Positions 37,475 to 46,178 of a stretch of 59,488 nt of DNA are shown here, in pieces. The notes below the pieces were generated by a model. It saw only the letters and a program-made list of their open reading frames with translations, was not told the DNA's origin and did not search any database. The translations under genes were made by a program, and so were the position numbers. Where the stretch lies: contig CAZCAC010000048.1 in the NCBI GenBank assembly GCA_964496575.1, forward strand, positions 1 to 59,488, given 5' to 3'. This DNA comes from CAZCAC01 sp964496575. Lineage in GTDB: Bacteria > Planctomycetota > UBA1135 > GCA-002686595. Each line of letters begins with the position of its first letter. Positions within the stretch are counted from its first letter, which is position 1.

Positions 37475-39139
37475 ATGTCCTACCTCGTCCTCGCCCGCAA
37501 GTACCGCCCGACGCGCTTCGCCGAGGTGATCGGCCAGGAGGTCGTCACCCGCACTCTCCAGGGTGCGATCGAGGAGGAGCGGATCGCGCACGCCTACCTG
37601 CTCGCCGGCCCTCGCGGCACCGGCAAGACGACCACCGCGCGGATCTTCGCCAAGGCGCTCAACTGCGAGGCGGGGCCCGCGGCCGAGCCGTGCGGGAGCT
37701 GCGAGCGCTGCCAGGCGGCGGAAGCCGGCACCGAGATCGACCTGATCGAGATCGACGCCGCGTCGCACACCGGGGTCGACAACGTGCGCGAGCTGCGCGA
37801 CCAGGCGGCCTACGTGCCGCTGCGGGCCCGCTTCAAGGTGTACCTGATCGACGAGGTGCACATGCTCTCCAAGGCGGCCTTCAACGCGCTGCTGAAGACG
37901 CTCGAAGAGCCACCGCCGCACGTCAAGTTCCTCTTCGCCACCACCGAGGCGAACAAGGTCCCCGACACGATCCTGTCGCGCTGCCAGGTGCTGCAGCTCG
38001 GCACCCTCACCGAGGAGGAGATCGCCGGACGCCTCGACGAGGTCTTCCAGCGCGAGGGCGTGACCGCGGAGTCGGGCGTGTCGGTCGCGATCGCCCGCCG
38101 GGCGCGCGGCGGGATGCGCGACGCGCTCTCCCTCGCCGATCAGCTGCTGGCGCTGGTGGGGGAGGACCCCACCGTCGCCGACACCGAGCGCCTCTCCACC
38201 GGGATCGACCGGGAGACGGTGACCCGGATCGCCGAGCGGCTCGCCGCCTTCGATCGTCCGGGCCTGCTCGAGGAGCTCGCCCGTGTCGACGGGGGCGAGA
38301 CGGAGCTCTGCGAGGCGCTGCTCGCGCACCTGCGCGGCTCGCTCCTCCTCGCCCACTGCGGCGAGGCGAGCCCCCTCGTCGACGCGCCGCCCACCGCGCG
38401 GAGCGAGATGGCCGACCGGGCCCGCGAGCTGGGGCCCGATCGCCTGGAGCGGATGCTCGAGGAGCTCCTCGCCACCCGCGACTCGATCCGGCTGATGCCC
38501 TCCCAGGCGCGGCTCTGCCTCGAGCTCTCCCTGCTCGAGCTCGCGCGTCCCGAGACCACCATCCCGCTGGCCGAGATCGTCGAGCGCCTGCTGGCGCTGG
38601 AGGGGCGCCTCGCCGGAGCGCCGGCGGCGGCGGCGGCGGCGGTATCTTCTGCCGCGCCTCCGGGCGCGAGCATTTCTGCCGCGCCTTCCGGGGCGAGCTC
38701 CGCGGCGGCGCCCGCGGCGGGCGGTGCGCCGGCATCGACTCCGGAGCCCGCTCCCACGCCCGAGCCCGCGACCCCGCGGCGGCGTCCCGCGGCGGCCTTC
38801 GCCGGGGCGGTGCGCTCGAGCAACAGCGAGGCGTGGACCCGCTTCATCGAGGCGCTGCGCGTCCAGGCGGGAGCGCTGGCCGAGGTGCTCGAGCGGCACG
38901 GCCGGCTGGTCGAGCTCGACGGCGGACGGGCGGTGGTGCGCTTCACCCACCTGCGCCAGGCGGACCGACCGCTGGTGACCGAGAAGCGCAACCAGAACAT
39001 CTGCTCGAGGGTCTTCTCGGAGATCCTGGAGGAGAAGATCGAGGTGAGGCTGGAGGATGGAGCGGAGGTTCCGCCCGGTGGGGCGGACCTCTTCACCAAG
39101 GAAGTGGCGGACCTGTTCGGTGGCCGTATCGAGGAGTGA
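37475..39139 (+). CDS. dnaX: DNA polymerase III subunits gamma/tau
   Basis: This 554-residue clamp-loader ATPase begins MSYLVLARKYRPTRFAEVIG. It has Walker A GPRGTGKTT (about 44-52), the zinc cysteines (CEAGPAAEPCGSCERC), the DEVHMLS Walker B and the SRC sensor motif LSRCQVLQL. Domain III is followed by an Ala/Pro/Ser-rich linker (about 385-450) and a C-terminal alpha/beta domain near 460-554 (NSEAWTRFIEALRVQAGALA). No clear frameshift site for a separate gamma form was found. ybaB starts 1 nt after the stop. Confidence 0.95.
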   Translation: MSYLVLARKYRPTRFAEVIGQEVVTRTLQGAIEEERIAHAYLLAGPRGTGKTTTARIFAKALNCEAGPAAEPCGSCERCQAAEAGTEIDLIEIDAASHTGVDNVRELRDQAAYVPLRARFKVYLIDEVHMLSKAAFNALLKTLEEPPPHVKFLFATTEANKVPDTILSRCQVLQLGTLTEEEIAGRLDEVFQREGVTAESGVSVAIARRARGGMRDALSLADQLLALVGEDPTVADTERLSTGIDRETVTRIAERLAAFDRPGLLEELARVDGGETELCEALLAHLRGSLLLAHCGEASPLVDAPPTARSEMADRARELGPDRLERMLEELLATRDSIRLMPSQARLCLELSLLELARPETTIPLAEIVERLLALEGRLAGAPAAAAAAVSSAAPPGASISAAPSGASSAAAPAAGGAPASTPEPAPTPEPATPRRRPAAAFAGAVRSSNSEAWTRFIEALRVQAGALAEVLERHGRLVELDGGRAVVRFTHLRQADRPLVTEKRNQNICSRVFSEILEEKIEVRLEDGAEVPPGGADLFTKEVADLFGGRIEE

Positions 39140-39140
39140 G

Positions 39141-39464
39141 ATGACCGGAGCCTTCGGAGACATGGGCAACCTGCTGAAGCAGGCCCAGGAAATGCAGCGG
39201 CAGCTCGACCGCGTTCGCGAGGAGATCACCCGCGAGGTGGTCACCGGCAGCGGTGGAGGCGGAGTGGTTCGCGTGCAGGTGAACGGCGACGGCGAGGTAC
39301 TGCACGTCGACATCTCCGAGGAGGTGGTGCGCTCCGGCGACAAGGGGATGATCGAGGACCTGCTCCTCGCGGCGCTGCGCGACGGCATCGGGCAGGCGGC
39401 GCGGCTGCGCAAGGAACGACTCGGCTCGGTCACCGGTGGGCTGAACCTGCCGGGGCTCTTCTGA
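39141..39464 (+). CDS. ybaB: YbaB/EbfC nucleoid-associated protein
   Basis: This 107-residue DNA-binding dimer begins MTGAFGDMGNLLKQAQEMQR, the family start, and has VRVQVNGDGEVLHVDISEEV and a C-terminal SVTGGLNLPGLF. The dnaX-ybaB-recR order is conserved across bacteria. Upstream in-frame codons lie inside dnaX and were not used. Confidence 0.94.
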   Translation: MTGAFGDMGNLLKQAQEMQRQLDRVREEITREVVTGSGGGGVVRVQVNGDGEVLHVDISEEVVRSGDKGMIEDLLLAALRDGIGQAARLRKERLGSVTGGLNLPGLF

Positions 39465-39494
39465 GGCCCTGTCGGGCTCCCGAGGCGGCGTCCC

Positions 39495-40115
39495 GTGGCC
39501 TACCCCGAACCCCTCGAAGCGCTGATCGCGGCGTTCGAACAGTTCCCCGGCGTGGGGCGGGTCACCGCCGAGCGTCTCGCCTTCCACGTGCTGCGCGACC
39601 CGGCGGCGCGCGGACTCGCCCCCGCGATCGAGCGCGCGGCGCGCGAGACGCGGCGCTGCGGCACCTGCTACAACGTCACCCACGAGGACCCCTGCCCGGT
39701 GTGCTCCGACCCCGAGCGTCGCTCCGAGCTCCTCGCGGTGGTCGAGGAGCCGCGGCACGTCGAGGCGCTGGAGCGGGCGGGGGTCTATCGCGGCCGCTAC
39801 CACGTCCTGATGGGCGCGCTCAACCCCGCGCAGGGGACGGAGCTCTCCCACCTCCTGATCCCGCCGCTGGTCGAGCGGGTCCGAGGCGGTGAGATCGAGG
39901 AGGTGATCCTCGCCACCGACCCCGACGCCGAGGGGGAAGCGACCGCCCTGGCCGTGGTGGAGGCCCTCGAGTCGGGCCTCACCGAGCCACCGCTGATCAC
40001 CCGGCTGGCCCGCGGACTCCCCTCGGGCAGCGCCCTGGAGTACCTGCACCGGGGGATTCTCGAGGATGCCCTGGAGGGGCGCCGCGCGATCGGGAGGCGG
40101 CGGGGGCGCGACTGA
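39495..40115 (+). CDS. recR: Recombination mediator RecR
   Basis: RecR (206 residues) works with RecF/RecO to load RecA. It has the N-terminal HhH (FPGVGRVTAERLAFHVL), a four-Cys zinc finger (CGTCYNVTHEDPCPVC), and the Toprim domain (LAVVEEPRHVEALERAGVYR, VILATDPDAEGEATAL). GTG 39,495 gives the usual length. The stop lies at the edge of repeat copy B. Confidence 0.95.
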   Translation: MAYPEPLEALIAAFEQFPGVGRVTAERLAFHVLRDPAARGLAPAIERAARETRRCGTCYNVTHEDPCPVCSDPERRSELLAVVEEPRHVEALERAGVYRGRYHVLMGALNPAQGTELSHLLIPPLVERVRGGEIEEVILATDPDAEGEATALAVVEALESGLTEPPLITRLARGLPSGSALEYLHRGILEDALEGRRAIGRRRGRD

Positions 40116-40238
40116 TCTACTCGTAGTCGGTTTCTGCGCGTTGCGCGCAGAAAGCAGGCCGGGGAGGCATCGAAGCCTTCGAGAATCGTGATCTGAACAG
40201 CCCATTGACCGCTCGGGTTGCGGGCGCCAGCCCGCGCC
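40114..40238 (-). repeat. Dispersed structured repeat, copy B (inverted to copy A)
   Basis: Read on the minus strand, this copy gives the same blocks in the same order as 16,288-16,413: the GC-rich GGCGCGGGCTGGCGCC block, CGCAACCCGAGCGG, CACGATTCTCGA, GGCCTGC, the TTTCTGCGCGC/GCGCAGAAA palindrome (40,131-40,153) and CCGACT-CGAG-AGATC. The middle block (about 25 nt) has diverged. It overlaps the last 2 nt of the recR stop and occupies the recR-rpoN gap. Confidence 0.85.
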
Positions 40239-40384
40239 ATGCCCGAAAAGCCCGCCTCGGCGGCACTTTTCTCGCTATCGGTCCCGCGCCCCGACCCCGG
40301 GACCGCGGGGGACCTTCGGGCGCCGGGGGTCGGGTGCCTGCTCAACCGCGAGGGCGCCCGGGTCGATAGCGGGGAAAGACAGTC

Positions 40385-41728
40385 ATGGCGCCTCCCGATC
40401 TGAGACAGGGCCTCCACGCCCGAGCCGAGCAGCAGCTCCTCCTGCAGCCCCGGATGCTGCAGTCGATCGAGGTCCTTCAGCTGGCGACCACCGACCTCTC
40501 CGCGTGGCTCCGCGAAGCGGCGGAGGAGAACGAGGCGCTGAGCGTGGAGGAGCCGCCGCTCGAGCCCCCGGGCCCTCGTCCCTCGCGGGAGGCGACCGAT
40601 CGGTACGACGAGATGCTGCGCAACCAGCCCGACCGCGAGCGCGCCCTGGCCGAGGTGCTGGAGGAGCAGCTCGCGGTGCTGGAGCTCGAGCCGGGCCTGG
40701 AGGAGTGGGTCCGCTTCCTGATCGCCAACCTGGATCCGCACGGCTACCTCTCCGCCTCCGACGAGGAGCTGCTCGAGCTGGCGGCGTCGACCTCCTTCGA
40801 CCTGGAGCCCGACGCGACCGCGCTCGGACTGGCGATCGCCCAGCTGCAGCGCCTCGAACCGCGCGGGGTGGGGGGGCGCGACATGATCGAGGCATTGCTG
40901 CTGCAGCTCGATCCGGACGCCGAGGAGTACACGCTGCTCTGTCGCCTGCTCGAGGAGTTCCTCGAGGAGATCGCCAGCAACCGCCTGCCGCAGATCGCGC
41001 GCGAGCTGGGCGTGGAGCTGGAGCAGCTGGCCGAGCTGCTCGAGCTCCTGCGCCGCCTCGACCCGCGCCCGGGTGCCGAGGCGGGCGCCGCCGACACCCC
41101 CGTCCCCATTCGCCCCGACGTGGTCGTCGAGCGGGGCGAGCTCGGCTCCTGGAGCGTGCGCGTCGAGTGGTCGAGCCTGCCTTCGGTCTCGCTCGATCCC
41201 GAGATCGTCTCGCTGGCGCGCGACGCGAGCTCGACCGCGGAGGTGAAGAGCTGGGCTCGCGAGCGCGTCGAGCGGGCGCGCTGGATCGTCGACGCGGTGG
41301 GACAGCGCAAGCAGACGCTGTTGCGCGTGGCCATCGCCGTCTTCGATCGGCAGCGGGCCTTCCTCGACGAGGGCCCGGGTCACCTCGTGCCGCTGCGCAT
41401 GGGGGCGATCGCCGAGGAGCTCGAGCTGCACCTGAGCACGGTCAGCCGCGCGGTCGCCGGCAAGCACGTGCAGACTCCGGCGGGGATCTTCCCGCTGCGG
41501 TATTTCTTCCAGGTGGCGACGGGGACCGACACGACCCAGGCTCGCGACGATCTGCGCGAGATCGTCCGCCGGATCTTCGCGGAGGAGGACCCGACCGCGC
41601 CGCTCTCGGACGACGAGGTCGCGGCGGAGCTCGCGCGCCGGGGGATGAAGGTGGCGAGGAGGACGGTGGCGAAGTACCGGAAGGAGCTGGGGATTCCGAC
41701 GTCCTATCGTCGGAAGAAGCACTTCTGA
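40385..41728 (+). CDS. rpoN: RNA polymerase sigma-54 factor
   Basis: This 447-residue factor has the glutamine-rich region I (QGLHARAEQQLLLQPRMLQS, then EVLQL), an acidic region II, the core-binding domain, the helix-turn-helix (ELELHLSTVSRAVAGKHVQT) and the RpoN box ARRTVAKYRKELGIP near the end. It reads -24/-12 promoters and needs an activator ATPase, none of which is coded here. The downstream genes hpf and ptsN are classic rpoN neighbours; here truA is inserted before them. Confidence 0.95.
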   Translation: MAPPDLRQGLHARAEQQLLLQPRMLQSIEVLQLATTDLSAWLREAAEENEALSVEEPPLEPPGPRPSREATDRYDEMLRNQPDRERALAEVLEEQLAVLELEPGLEEWVRFLIANLDPHGYLSASDEELLELAASTSFDLEPDATALGLAIAQLQRLEPRGVGGRDMIEALLLQLDPDAEEYTLLCRLLEEFLEEIASNRLPQIARELGVELEQLAELLELLRRLDPRPGAEAGAADTPVPIRPDVVVERGELGSWSVRVEWSSLPSVSLDPEIVSLARDASSTAEVKSWARERVERARWIVDAVGQRKQTLLRVAIAVFDRQRAFLDEGPGHLVPLRMGAIAEELELHLSTVSRAVAGKHVQTPAGIFPLRYFFQVATGTDTTQARDDLREIVRRIFAEEDPTAPLSDDEVAAELARRGMKVARRTVAKYRKELGIPTSYRRKKHF

Positions 41729-41737
41729 TCGGAATGC

Positions 41738-41842
41738 CGCGGAGGGAGCAGAGAGCGCGGTGGCTCCTCCGCGATCTCCGCCTGCTCTGCGTCACCTCCG
41801 CGATCTTTGCGTGAAACCACCGCGACCTCCGCTCCCTCCGCG
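41738..41842. repeat. Palindromic CTCCGCG element upstream of truA
   Basis: Arms 41,738-41,763 and 41,817-41,842 (left begins CGCGGAGGGAGCAGAG) are inverted repeats matching at 23 of 26 positions. Between them CTCCGCGATCT occurs twice, and the stretch ends TTTGCGTGAAA. The left arm is nearly identical to 53,541-53,567 upstream of obgE. It lies 24 nt before the truA start. Confidence 0.8.
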
Positions 41843-41865
41843 CCCCCTCCGGGTATGCTGCCGCG

Positions 41866-42663
41866 ATGCGCAACGTCCGCATGCAGATCGCCTACGACGG
41901 CTCCCGCTTCTTCGGCTGGCAACGCCAGGACGGCTTCGCTTCGGTCCAGGAGCAGCTCGAGGATTCGATCGACGACCTCCTCGGCGAACGCGTCACCGTC
42001 CACGGCTCCGGGCGCACCGACACCGGAGTCCACGCGCTCCGACAGGTCGCCAGCTGCCACGTCTCCACGGATATGCCCGACGACCGGTTGAGGCATGCGC
42101 TCAACTTCCACCTCCCGGGCCACGTGGTGGTCAGGCGGCTGGAGACGTGCGCGGACGACTTTCACGCCCGCTTCTCCGCGACCGGCAAGCGCTACCTCTA
42201 CCTGACGATGACCAGCCGCTTCCGGCCTCCCTTCGGTCACGACTTCGCCCACTGGACGTGCCAGGTCCTCGACTTCGAGGCGATGGAGCGGGCGGGAAGG
42301 GCCCTCTGCGGGAAGCACGACTTCAGGGGCCTGTGCAGCGTCGGATCGGAGCCGAAGACCACGGTACGTCACCTCCGTTCGCTGCGGTGGATAAGAAAGC
42401 GTGAGCGACTCGCCTTCGTCGTCGAGGCGGACGGATTCCTCTACAACATGGTGCGCACCATCGCCGGGACCCTGCTCGACATCGGCCGTGGGAGACTGGA
42501 CCCGGAGTGCGTCGAGCGAGCGCTGGAGAGCGGGAATCGCGCCGAGTGCGGTCCGACGGCGCCGGCCGGAGGGCTCTACCTCTTGCGCGTCCTCTACGAC
42601 GAGCCGACGTTCGCCGGGGCCGACCGCGGGCCGCGCGGGAGCCCCGGAGTCTTTAGCCTCTGA
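41866..42663 (+). CDS. truA: tRNA pseudouridine(38-40) synthase
   Basis: TruA (265 residues) modifies the anticodon arm of many tRNAs. It begins MRNVRMQIAYDGSRFFGWQR and has the catalytic Asp in VHGSGRTDTGVHALRQVAS (the usual form is ASGRTDAGVHA), then ARFSATGKRYLYLTM and FLYNMVRTIAGTLLDIGRG. The ATG at 41,866 is the natural start; it follows a palindromic repeat rather than a clear ribosome-binding site. Confidence 0.95.
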   Translation: MRNVRMQIAYDGSRFFGWQRQDGFASVQEQLEDSIDDLLGERVTVHGSGRTDTGVHALRQVASCHVSTDMPDDRLRHALNFHLPGHVVVRRLETCADDFHARFSATGKRYLYLTMTSRFRPPFGHDFAHWTCQVLDFEAMERAGRALCGKHDFRGLCSVGSEPKTTVRHLRSLRWIRKRERLAFVVEADGFLYNMVRTIAGTLLDIGRGRLDPECVERALESGNRAECGPTAPAGGLYLLRVLYDEPTFAGADRGPRGSPGVFSL

Positions 42664-43050
42664 AAGGGATCGGCGAGTCCCGAAAGGAGTCTTCTTCAGC
42701 CCGTTGCGGGCGGGGTCTCGACTCCGGGACGCCGGAGGGGCTCACGAGGCCCTGAGCCGGGGTCGCCTCCAGTAGTGCTCCGAACTCCTTGACCGCTCGG
42801 CGGAACCCGCGCAATCTGGATCTCGGTCCTGATGGTCGTTCAAGTTCGAGGATTACATCTGACGACCTCCCGCTCTGAGACGGGAAGGGCCACCGGATTG
42901 GTTGGAGCATCCCGCGAACCTCGAGCACTCGGTTCCTGCCGGGGTCCGGCATCCGGGCCCAGCGGCGATCCGGCGGCAGAGGCTCGCAGGATCGGATCGC
43001 TCCGCCTCCCCCTCTCCCCCCTTATTGAGAGATAGGCACAGGAGGTATGC
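42664..43050 (+). other. truA-hpf intergenic region (387 nt), no gene seen
   Basis: Small hairpins occur at 42,699-42,711 (GCCCG/CGGGC) and 42,739-42,758 (GGCTCA/TGAGCC), neither with a T-run. TTGACC at 42,789-42,794 is a possible -35, with only a weak -10 (CAATCT, 42,812-42,817). AGGAGG at 43,040-43,045 is the hpf ribosome-binding site. No -24/-12 promoter was recognised despite the rpoN context. Confidence 0.4.
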
Positions 43051-43368
43051 ATGAAAACGGAAGTCTCGATTCTCCACAAGGACTACCCGGCCAGCGTTCG
43101 CGACAAGGTCGATGAGAAGCTCCAGGATCTCTCTCGCTTCTGTAGCGACAAGGTGTCCCTGAGCGCCCGCCTGGAGAAGGAGAAGGATGTGCATCGCGTC
43201 GAGATCGTCGCCAATGTCCCAGGAGGACCCGTGCTCGTCGCCGACGCCCGGGCCGATGGGCTCCGGGGCGCCCTCGACGAGGCCCTGTCTCGTATGACCC
43301 GGCTGCTCAAGCGCTCTCGCGAGAAGCGCACCATCGAGCGACGGCGGAACGGCCGCGGAGTCGCCTGA
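43051..43368 (+). CDS. hpf: Ribosome hibernation promoting factor, short form
   Basis: This 105-residue S30AE-family protein begins MKTEVSILHKDYPASVRDKV and has the beta-alpha fold with SARLEKEKDVHRVEIVANVP and DALRGALDEALSRMTRLLKR-type helices, ending basic. It occupies the decoding groove of idle ribosomes. It lacks the C-terminal dimerisation domain of long HPF. The AGGAGG start signal is strong, and a terminator hairpin follows at 43,402. Confidence 0.9.
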   Translation: MKTEVSILHKDYPASVRDKVDEKLQDLSRFCSDKVSLSARLEKEKDVHRVEIVANVPGGPVLVADARADGLRGALDEALSRMTRLLKRSREKRTIERRRNGRGVA

Positions 43369-43401
43369 GTAGACCGCCACCCTTCACACACCCTCGATGC
43401 G

Positions 43402-43434
43402 GGCGCCCGGCCGACGGCCGGGCGCCTCGCTTTT
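43402..43434 (+). terminator. Intrinsic terminator between hpf and ptsN
   Basis: A perfect 11-bp stem (GGCGCCCGGCC, 43,402-43,412; GGCCGGGCGCC, 43,416-43,426) with GAC loop is followed by TCGCTTTT. It is the clearest intrinsic terminator in the window and separates hpf from ptsN. Confidence 0.85.
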
Positions 43435-43587
43435 CACCCCTCCGGGGCCAAGGAGCCCGGTAGGGAGTCCTCCCGGGGGGTGGCGTGTGGTACATTCCCG
43501 GGGCAGTCGCCCCCGGACCTGCCAATTCGAGATATTCCGAGCCCCTCCCCGCACGATTGCCGGAGCGCCACCATCGCTCCACGGACC

Positions 43588-44067
43588 ATGACCTTCTGGA
43601 AGCAGTTCAAGCCGAAGAGTTGTAGCGTCAATCTCAAGGCCTCGGACAAGGAAGCCGCCTTGACCGAAGTCGTCGAAAACCTGATCAAGGCGGACATGCT
43701 CGAGGAGGGTGAGCGGGAAAGTGTCCTCGAGGCGCTGCGCCAGCGGGAAGAGCTCGCTTCCACCGGGGTGGGGATGGGCGTGGCCATCCCGCACGTGAAG
43801 ATCTCCGGCCTGTCCAAGGTGGTCTGCAACCTCTCGATTCACAAGGAAGGGCTGGAGTGGGCCGCCGTGGACGGCGCCCCGGTTCACATCCTCTTCGCGA
43901 TCCTGCGTCCCGATCGCGCCGGGGACGAGCACGATCCCGAGAAGCACCTCGAGATGATGACCTGGATCGCCAAGCTGGGGCGCGAGCCCGACTTCCGACG
44001 CTTCGCCCGGGCCGCGAGGACCCGGACCGAGCTCGTCGATCTCCTCAAGGAGATGTCGGCGGTCTGA
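43588..44067 (+). CDS. ptsN: PTS IIA-like nitrogen-regulatory protein
   Basis: This 159-residue EIIA-Ntr-type protein carries the phospho-acceptor site GVGMGVAIPHVK (His about residue 71). The start MTFWKQFKPKSCSVNLKASD is chosen at ATG 43,588; an earlier in-frame ATG would add a non-conserved stretch. It is next to an HPr gene, suggesting a regulatory phosphorelay. No EI or sugar permease gene is in the window. Confidence 0.9.
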   Translation: MTFWKQFKPKSCSVNLKASDKEAALTEVVENLIKADMLEEGERESVLEALRQREELASTGVGMGVAIPHVKISGLSKVVCNLSIHKEGLEWAAVDGAPVHILFAILRPDRAGDEHDPEKHLEMMTWIAKLGREPDFRRFARAARTRTELVDLLKEMSAV

Positions 44068-44097
44068 CCGCCGCTCTCCGCCCTGGGCGGAGCCACC

Positions 44098-44379
44098 GTG
44101 CGGGTCGAGAAGAGTGTCCGGATCGTCAACCCCGAGGGGCTGCACGCGCGTCCCTCCGGGGCGGTAGTCTCCCTGGCGCGCGGCTACGAGAGCGAGCTGC
44201 GGATCCGCTGCGGGGACCGGGAGGTGGACGGTCGCTCGATCCTGGGCCTGATCACCCTGGGGGCCACCTGCGGCAGTGAGCTCGAATTCCTCGCCGCCGG
44301 CCCCGATGCCGAAGCGCTGGTCGACGACCTGATCCGTCTGGTCGAGGCCGGCTTCTCGCCCGAGCGAGAGGCGAAATAG
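44098..44379 (+). CDS. HPr-like phosphocarrier protein
   Basis: This 93-residue HPr-fold protein has the His15 site NPEGLHARPSGAVV and a Ser46-type site VDGRSILGLITLGATCGSE. The start is GTG 44,098 with GGAG a few bases upstream. It could be the NPr partner of the upstream PtsN or a Ser-regulated HPr; no HprK gene is adjacent to decide. Confidence 0.9.
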   Translation: MRVEKSVRIVNPEGLHARPSGAVVSLARGYESELRIRCGDREVDGRSILGLITLGATCGSELEFLAAGPDAEALVDDLIRLVEAGFSPEREAK

Positions 44380-44502
44380 CCAATCGGCCTCAATTCGCCT
44401 CGCCTCCCCACCCGAAGGTCTCGCTGAGCGAGGACTCTCTACCGGGGCAGAAGAAACCCTGGGGGGCCCTCTGGCCATTGGCATCGGAAGCGGGCAGAAC
44501 CA

Positions 44503-45552
44503 GTGTTTCGCAAATCGAAGAGCATCGTCGGGCTGGACCTGGGCAGCTCGGTCGTCAAGGCGGTCGAGATCTCCCTGGATGGCCCCGAGCCGGTCGTGAC
44601 CGGCTTCTCCAGAATTGAAATCCCCCCCGGAGGGACCGTGGCGGAAGCCGTCGAAGCGGCCTTCCGCGAAGGCAGATTCCGCTCGCGGCGCGTGGTGACC
44701 TCGGTCGCCGGGCAGTCGGTGGTGGTCCGGTACGTCCCGATGATGCGGATGTCGGACTCCGAGCTGAAGCAGGCGATCCGTTTCGAGACCGACAAGTACC
44801 TCCCCTTCGATCTCGACGAGGTGGTGATGGACTGCCAGTCGCTGGACGGCGTCGGATCCCAGCTGAGCACCGACGAGGACGGCAGCGACGACCAGATGAC
44901 CGTCCTGCTCGCGGCCTGCAAGACCGAAGCGATCGAGGATCAGGTCCGGCTCGTCCAGGGGCAGAATCTGACCCTGTCGGCGATCGACATCGACCTGTTC
45001 GCCCTGGCCAACGCGTGGGAGCTCTGCGGCGTGCTGCCGGGAGACACCGACGAGGAAGCGCGAGGGATCGCCCTGGTCGACGTCGGTGCAACGCGCACCT
45101 CGATCAACGTCCTCTACGGGGGCGAGACGTGCTTCAGCCGCGAGATCAACATCGGAGGCCAGGACATGACCCAGGCGGTCGCCCGGCGCCTCTCGGTGGA
45201 GGTCTTCGAGGCGGAGGCGATCAAACGCGCCAGCGAGAGCCACGAGGCCGAGGTCAACAGCGCCATCGCCCCGGTGCTCGAGGATCTGGTCAGCGAGATC
45301 TCGCTTTCCCTCGACTACGTCGAACACCACGCCGGCATCGGCGTGGAGGAAATCCTGCTCTCCGGGGGCGGCGTTCTCGCTCCCGGGGCTTCCGGATACA
45401 TCGAACAGGCGACCGCGCGCCGTGCGCGGACCTGGAACCCGCTCGAAGGACTCCGGGTCGACGCCAACCGCGTCGACGTGGAAGAGCTGGAAGCCTGGGC
45501 GCCCACCCTGGTCGTGGCCGTCGGGCTAGCCTCGAGAGTGCGTGCAGCATGA
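44503..45552 (+). CDS. pilM: Type IV pilus assembly protein PilM
   Basis: This 349-residue actin-like protein begins MFRKSKSIVGLDLGSSVVKA and has PilM patterns (VVVRYVPMMRMSDSELKQAI, FETDKYLPFDLDEVVMD; VDVGATRTSINVLYGGETCF). In pili it lies on the cytoplasmic side and binds the N-terminus of PilN. GTG 44,503 is the start. The stop overlaps the pilN ATG. Confidence 0.93.
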   Translation: MFRKSKSIVGLDLGSSVVKAVEISLDGPEPVVTGFSRIEIPPGGTVAEAVEAAFREGRFRSRRVVTSVAGQSVVVRYVPMMRMSDSELKQAIRFETDKYLPFDLDEVVMDCQSLDGVGSQLSTDEDGSDDQMTVLLAACKTEAIEDQVRLVQGQNLTLSAIDIDLFALANAWELCGVLPGDTDEEARGIALVDVGATRTSINVLYGGETCFSREINIGGQDMTQAVARRLSVEVFEAEAIKRASESHEAEVNSAIAPVLEDLVSEISLSLDYVEHHAGIGVEEILLSGGGVLAPGASGYIEQATARRARTWNPLEGLRVDANRVDVEELEAWAPTLVVAVGLASRVRAA

Positions 45553-46178
45553 TCCGCATCAACCTTCTCCCCGAGGAGTACCGGCGCAAGGCCCGGACAC
45601 CGCTCAAGATGATGCTGACGGTGTCCCTGATCGTCGCCATGAACACCTCCCTCGCCGCCTGGCTCGGCTGGCTGGCCTTCGGGGTCGCCGCCCGGGTCGA
45701 GAGCGAACGCGTCGTACTCCAGACCGAGAACGACGGGCTCAAGCCGCAAGTCGCGTACCACCAGTCGCTCGACGCCGAGAGCAAGCGCCACAAGGCGCGC
45801 GAAGGGACGCTGGCCCAGATCACGGCCAGTCGTGTCTCCTGGACGCGCAAGGTGGACGAGTTCATCGACGTGGTCAACCGCGGCGGTGACGGCCAGCGCC
45901 ACCTGACCTGGTTCGACGATCTGACCGTCAGCCAGGCCGATGATCCGCGCAGCCAGGCCGGCGGCAGCTTCAAGGCCACGGGCCAGTCCGGGTCGGACGA
46001 CTTCGGTCAGGTCGCGAACTTCCTCGACGACCTCGAGGCCTCGCACTTCATCACCGACTTTCATCCACCGGCGCCGCCCGAAGGGTCGGAGTCCCAGACC
46101 GACGAGGAGCTGATGCCCCCGGTCGTCTGGGCCTTCCCCCTGTCCGTCGACCTCAAGACCCCGGAGGAACGGAAGTGA
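45549..46178 (+). CDS. pilN: Type IV pilus assembly protein PilN
   Basis: PilN begins with the PilM-binding motif MIRINLLPEEYRRK, followed by one membrane helix (about 19-45) and a periplasmic coiled-coil plus ferredoxin-like domain, 209 residues in all. The ATG at 45,549 overlaps the pilM stop, and the end overlaps the next gene's GTG, so the three are translationally coupled. Confidence 0.9.
   Translation: MIRINLLPEEYRRKARTPLKMMLTVSLIVAMNTSLAAWLGWLAFGVAARVESERVVLQTENDGLKPQVAYHQSLDAESKRHKAREGTLAQITASRVSWTRKVDEFIDVVNRGGDGQRHLTWFDDLTVSQADDPRSQAGGSFKATGQSGSDDFGQVANFLDDLEASHFITDFHPPAPPEGSESQTDEELMPPVVWAFPLSVDLKTPEERK

Noticed and set aside
44380..44502. Sigma54 promoter before pilM
   Set aside because: TGGCC-like words near 44,471 do not keep the GG-N10-GC spacing.
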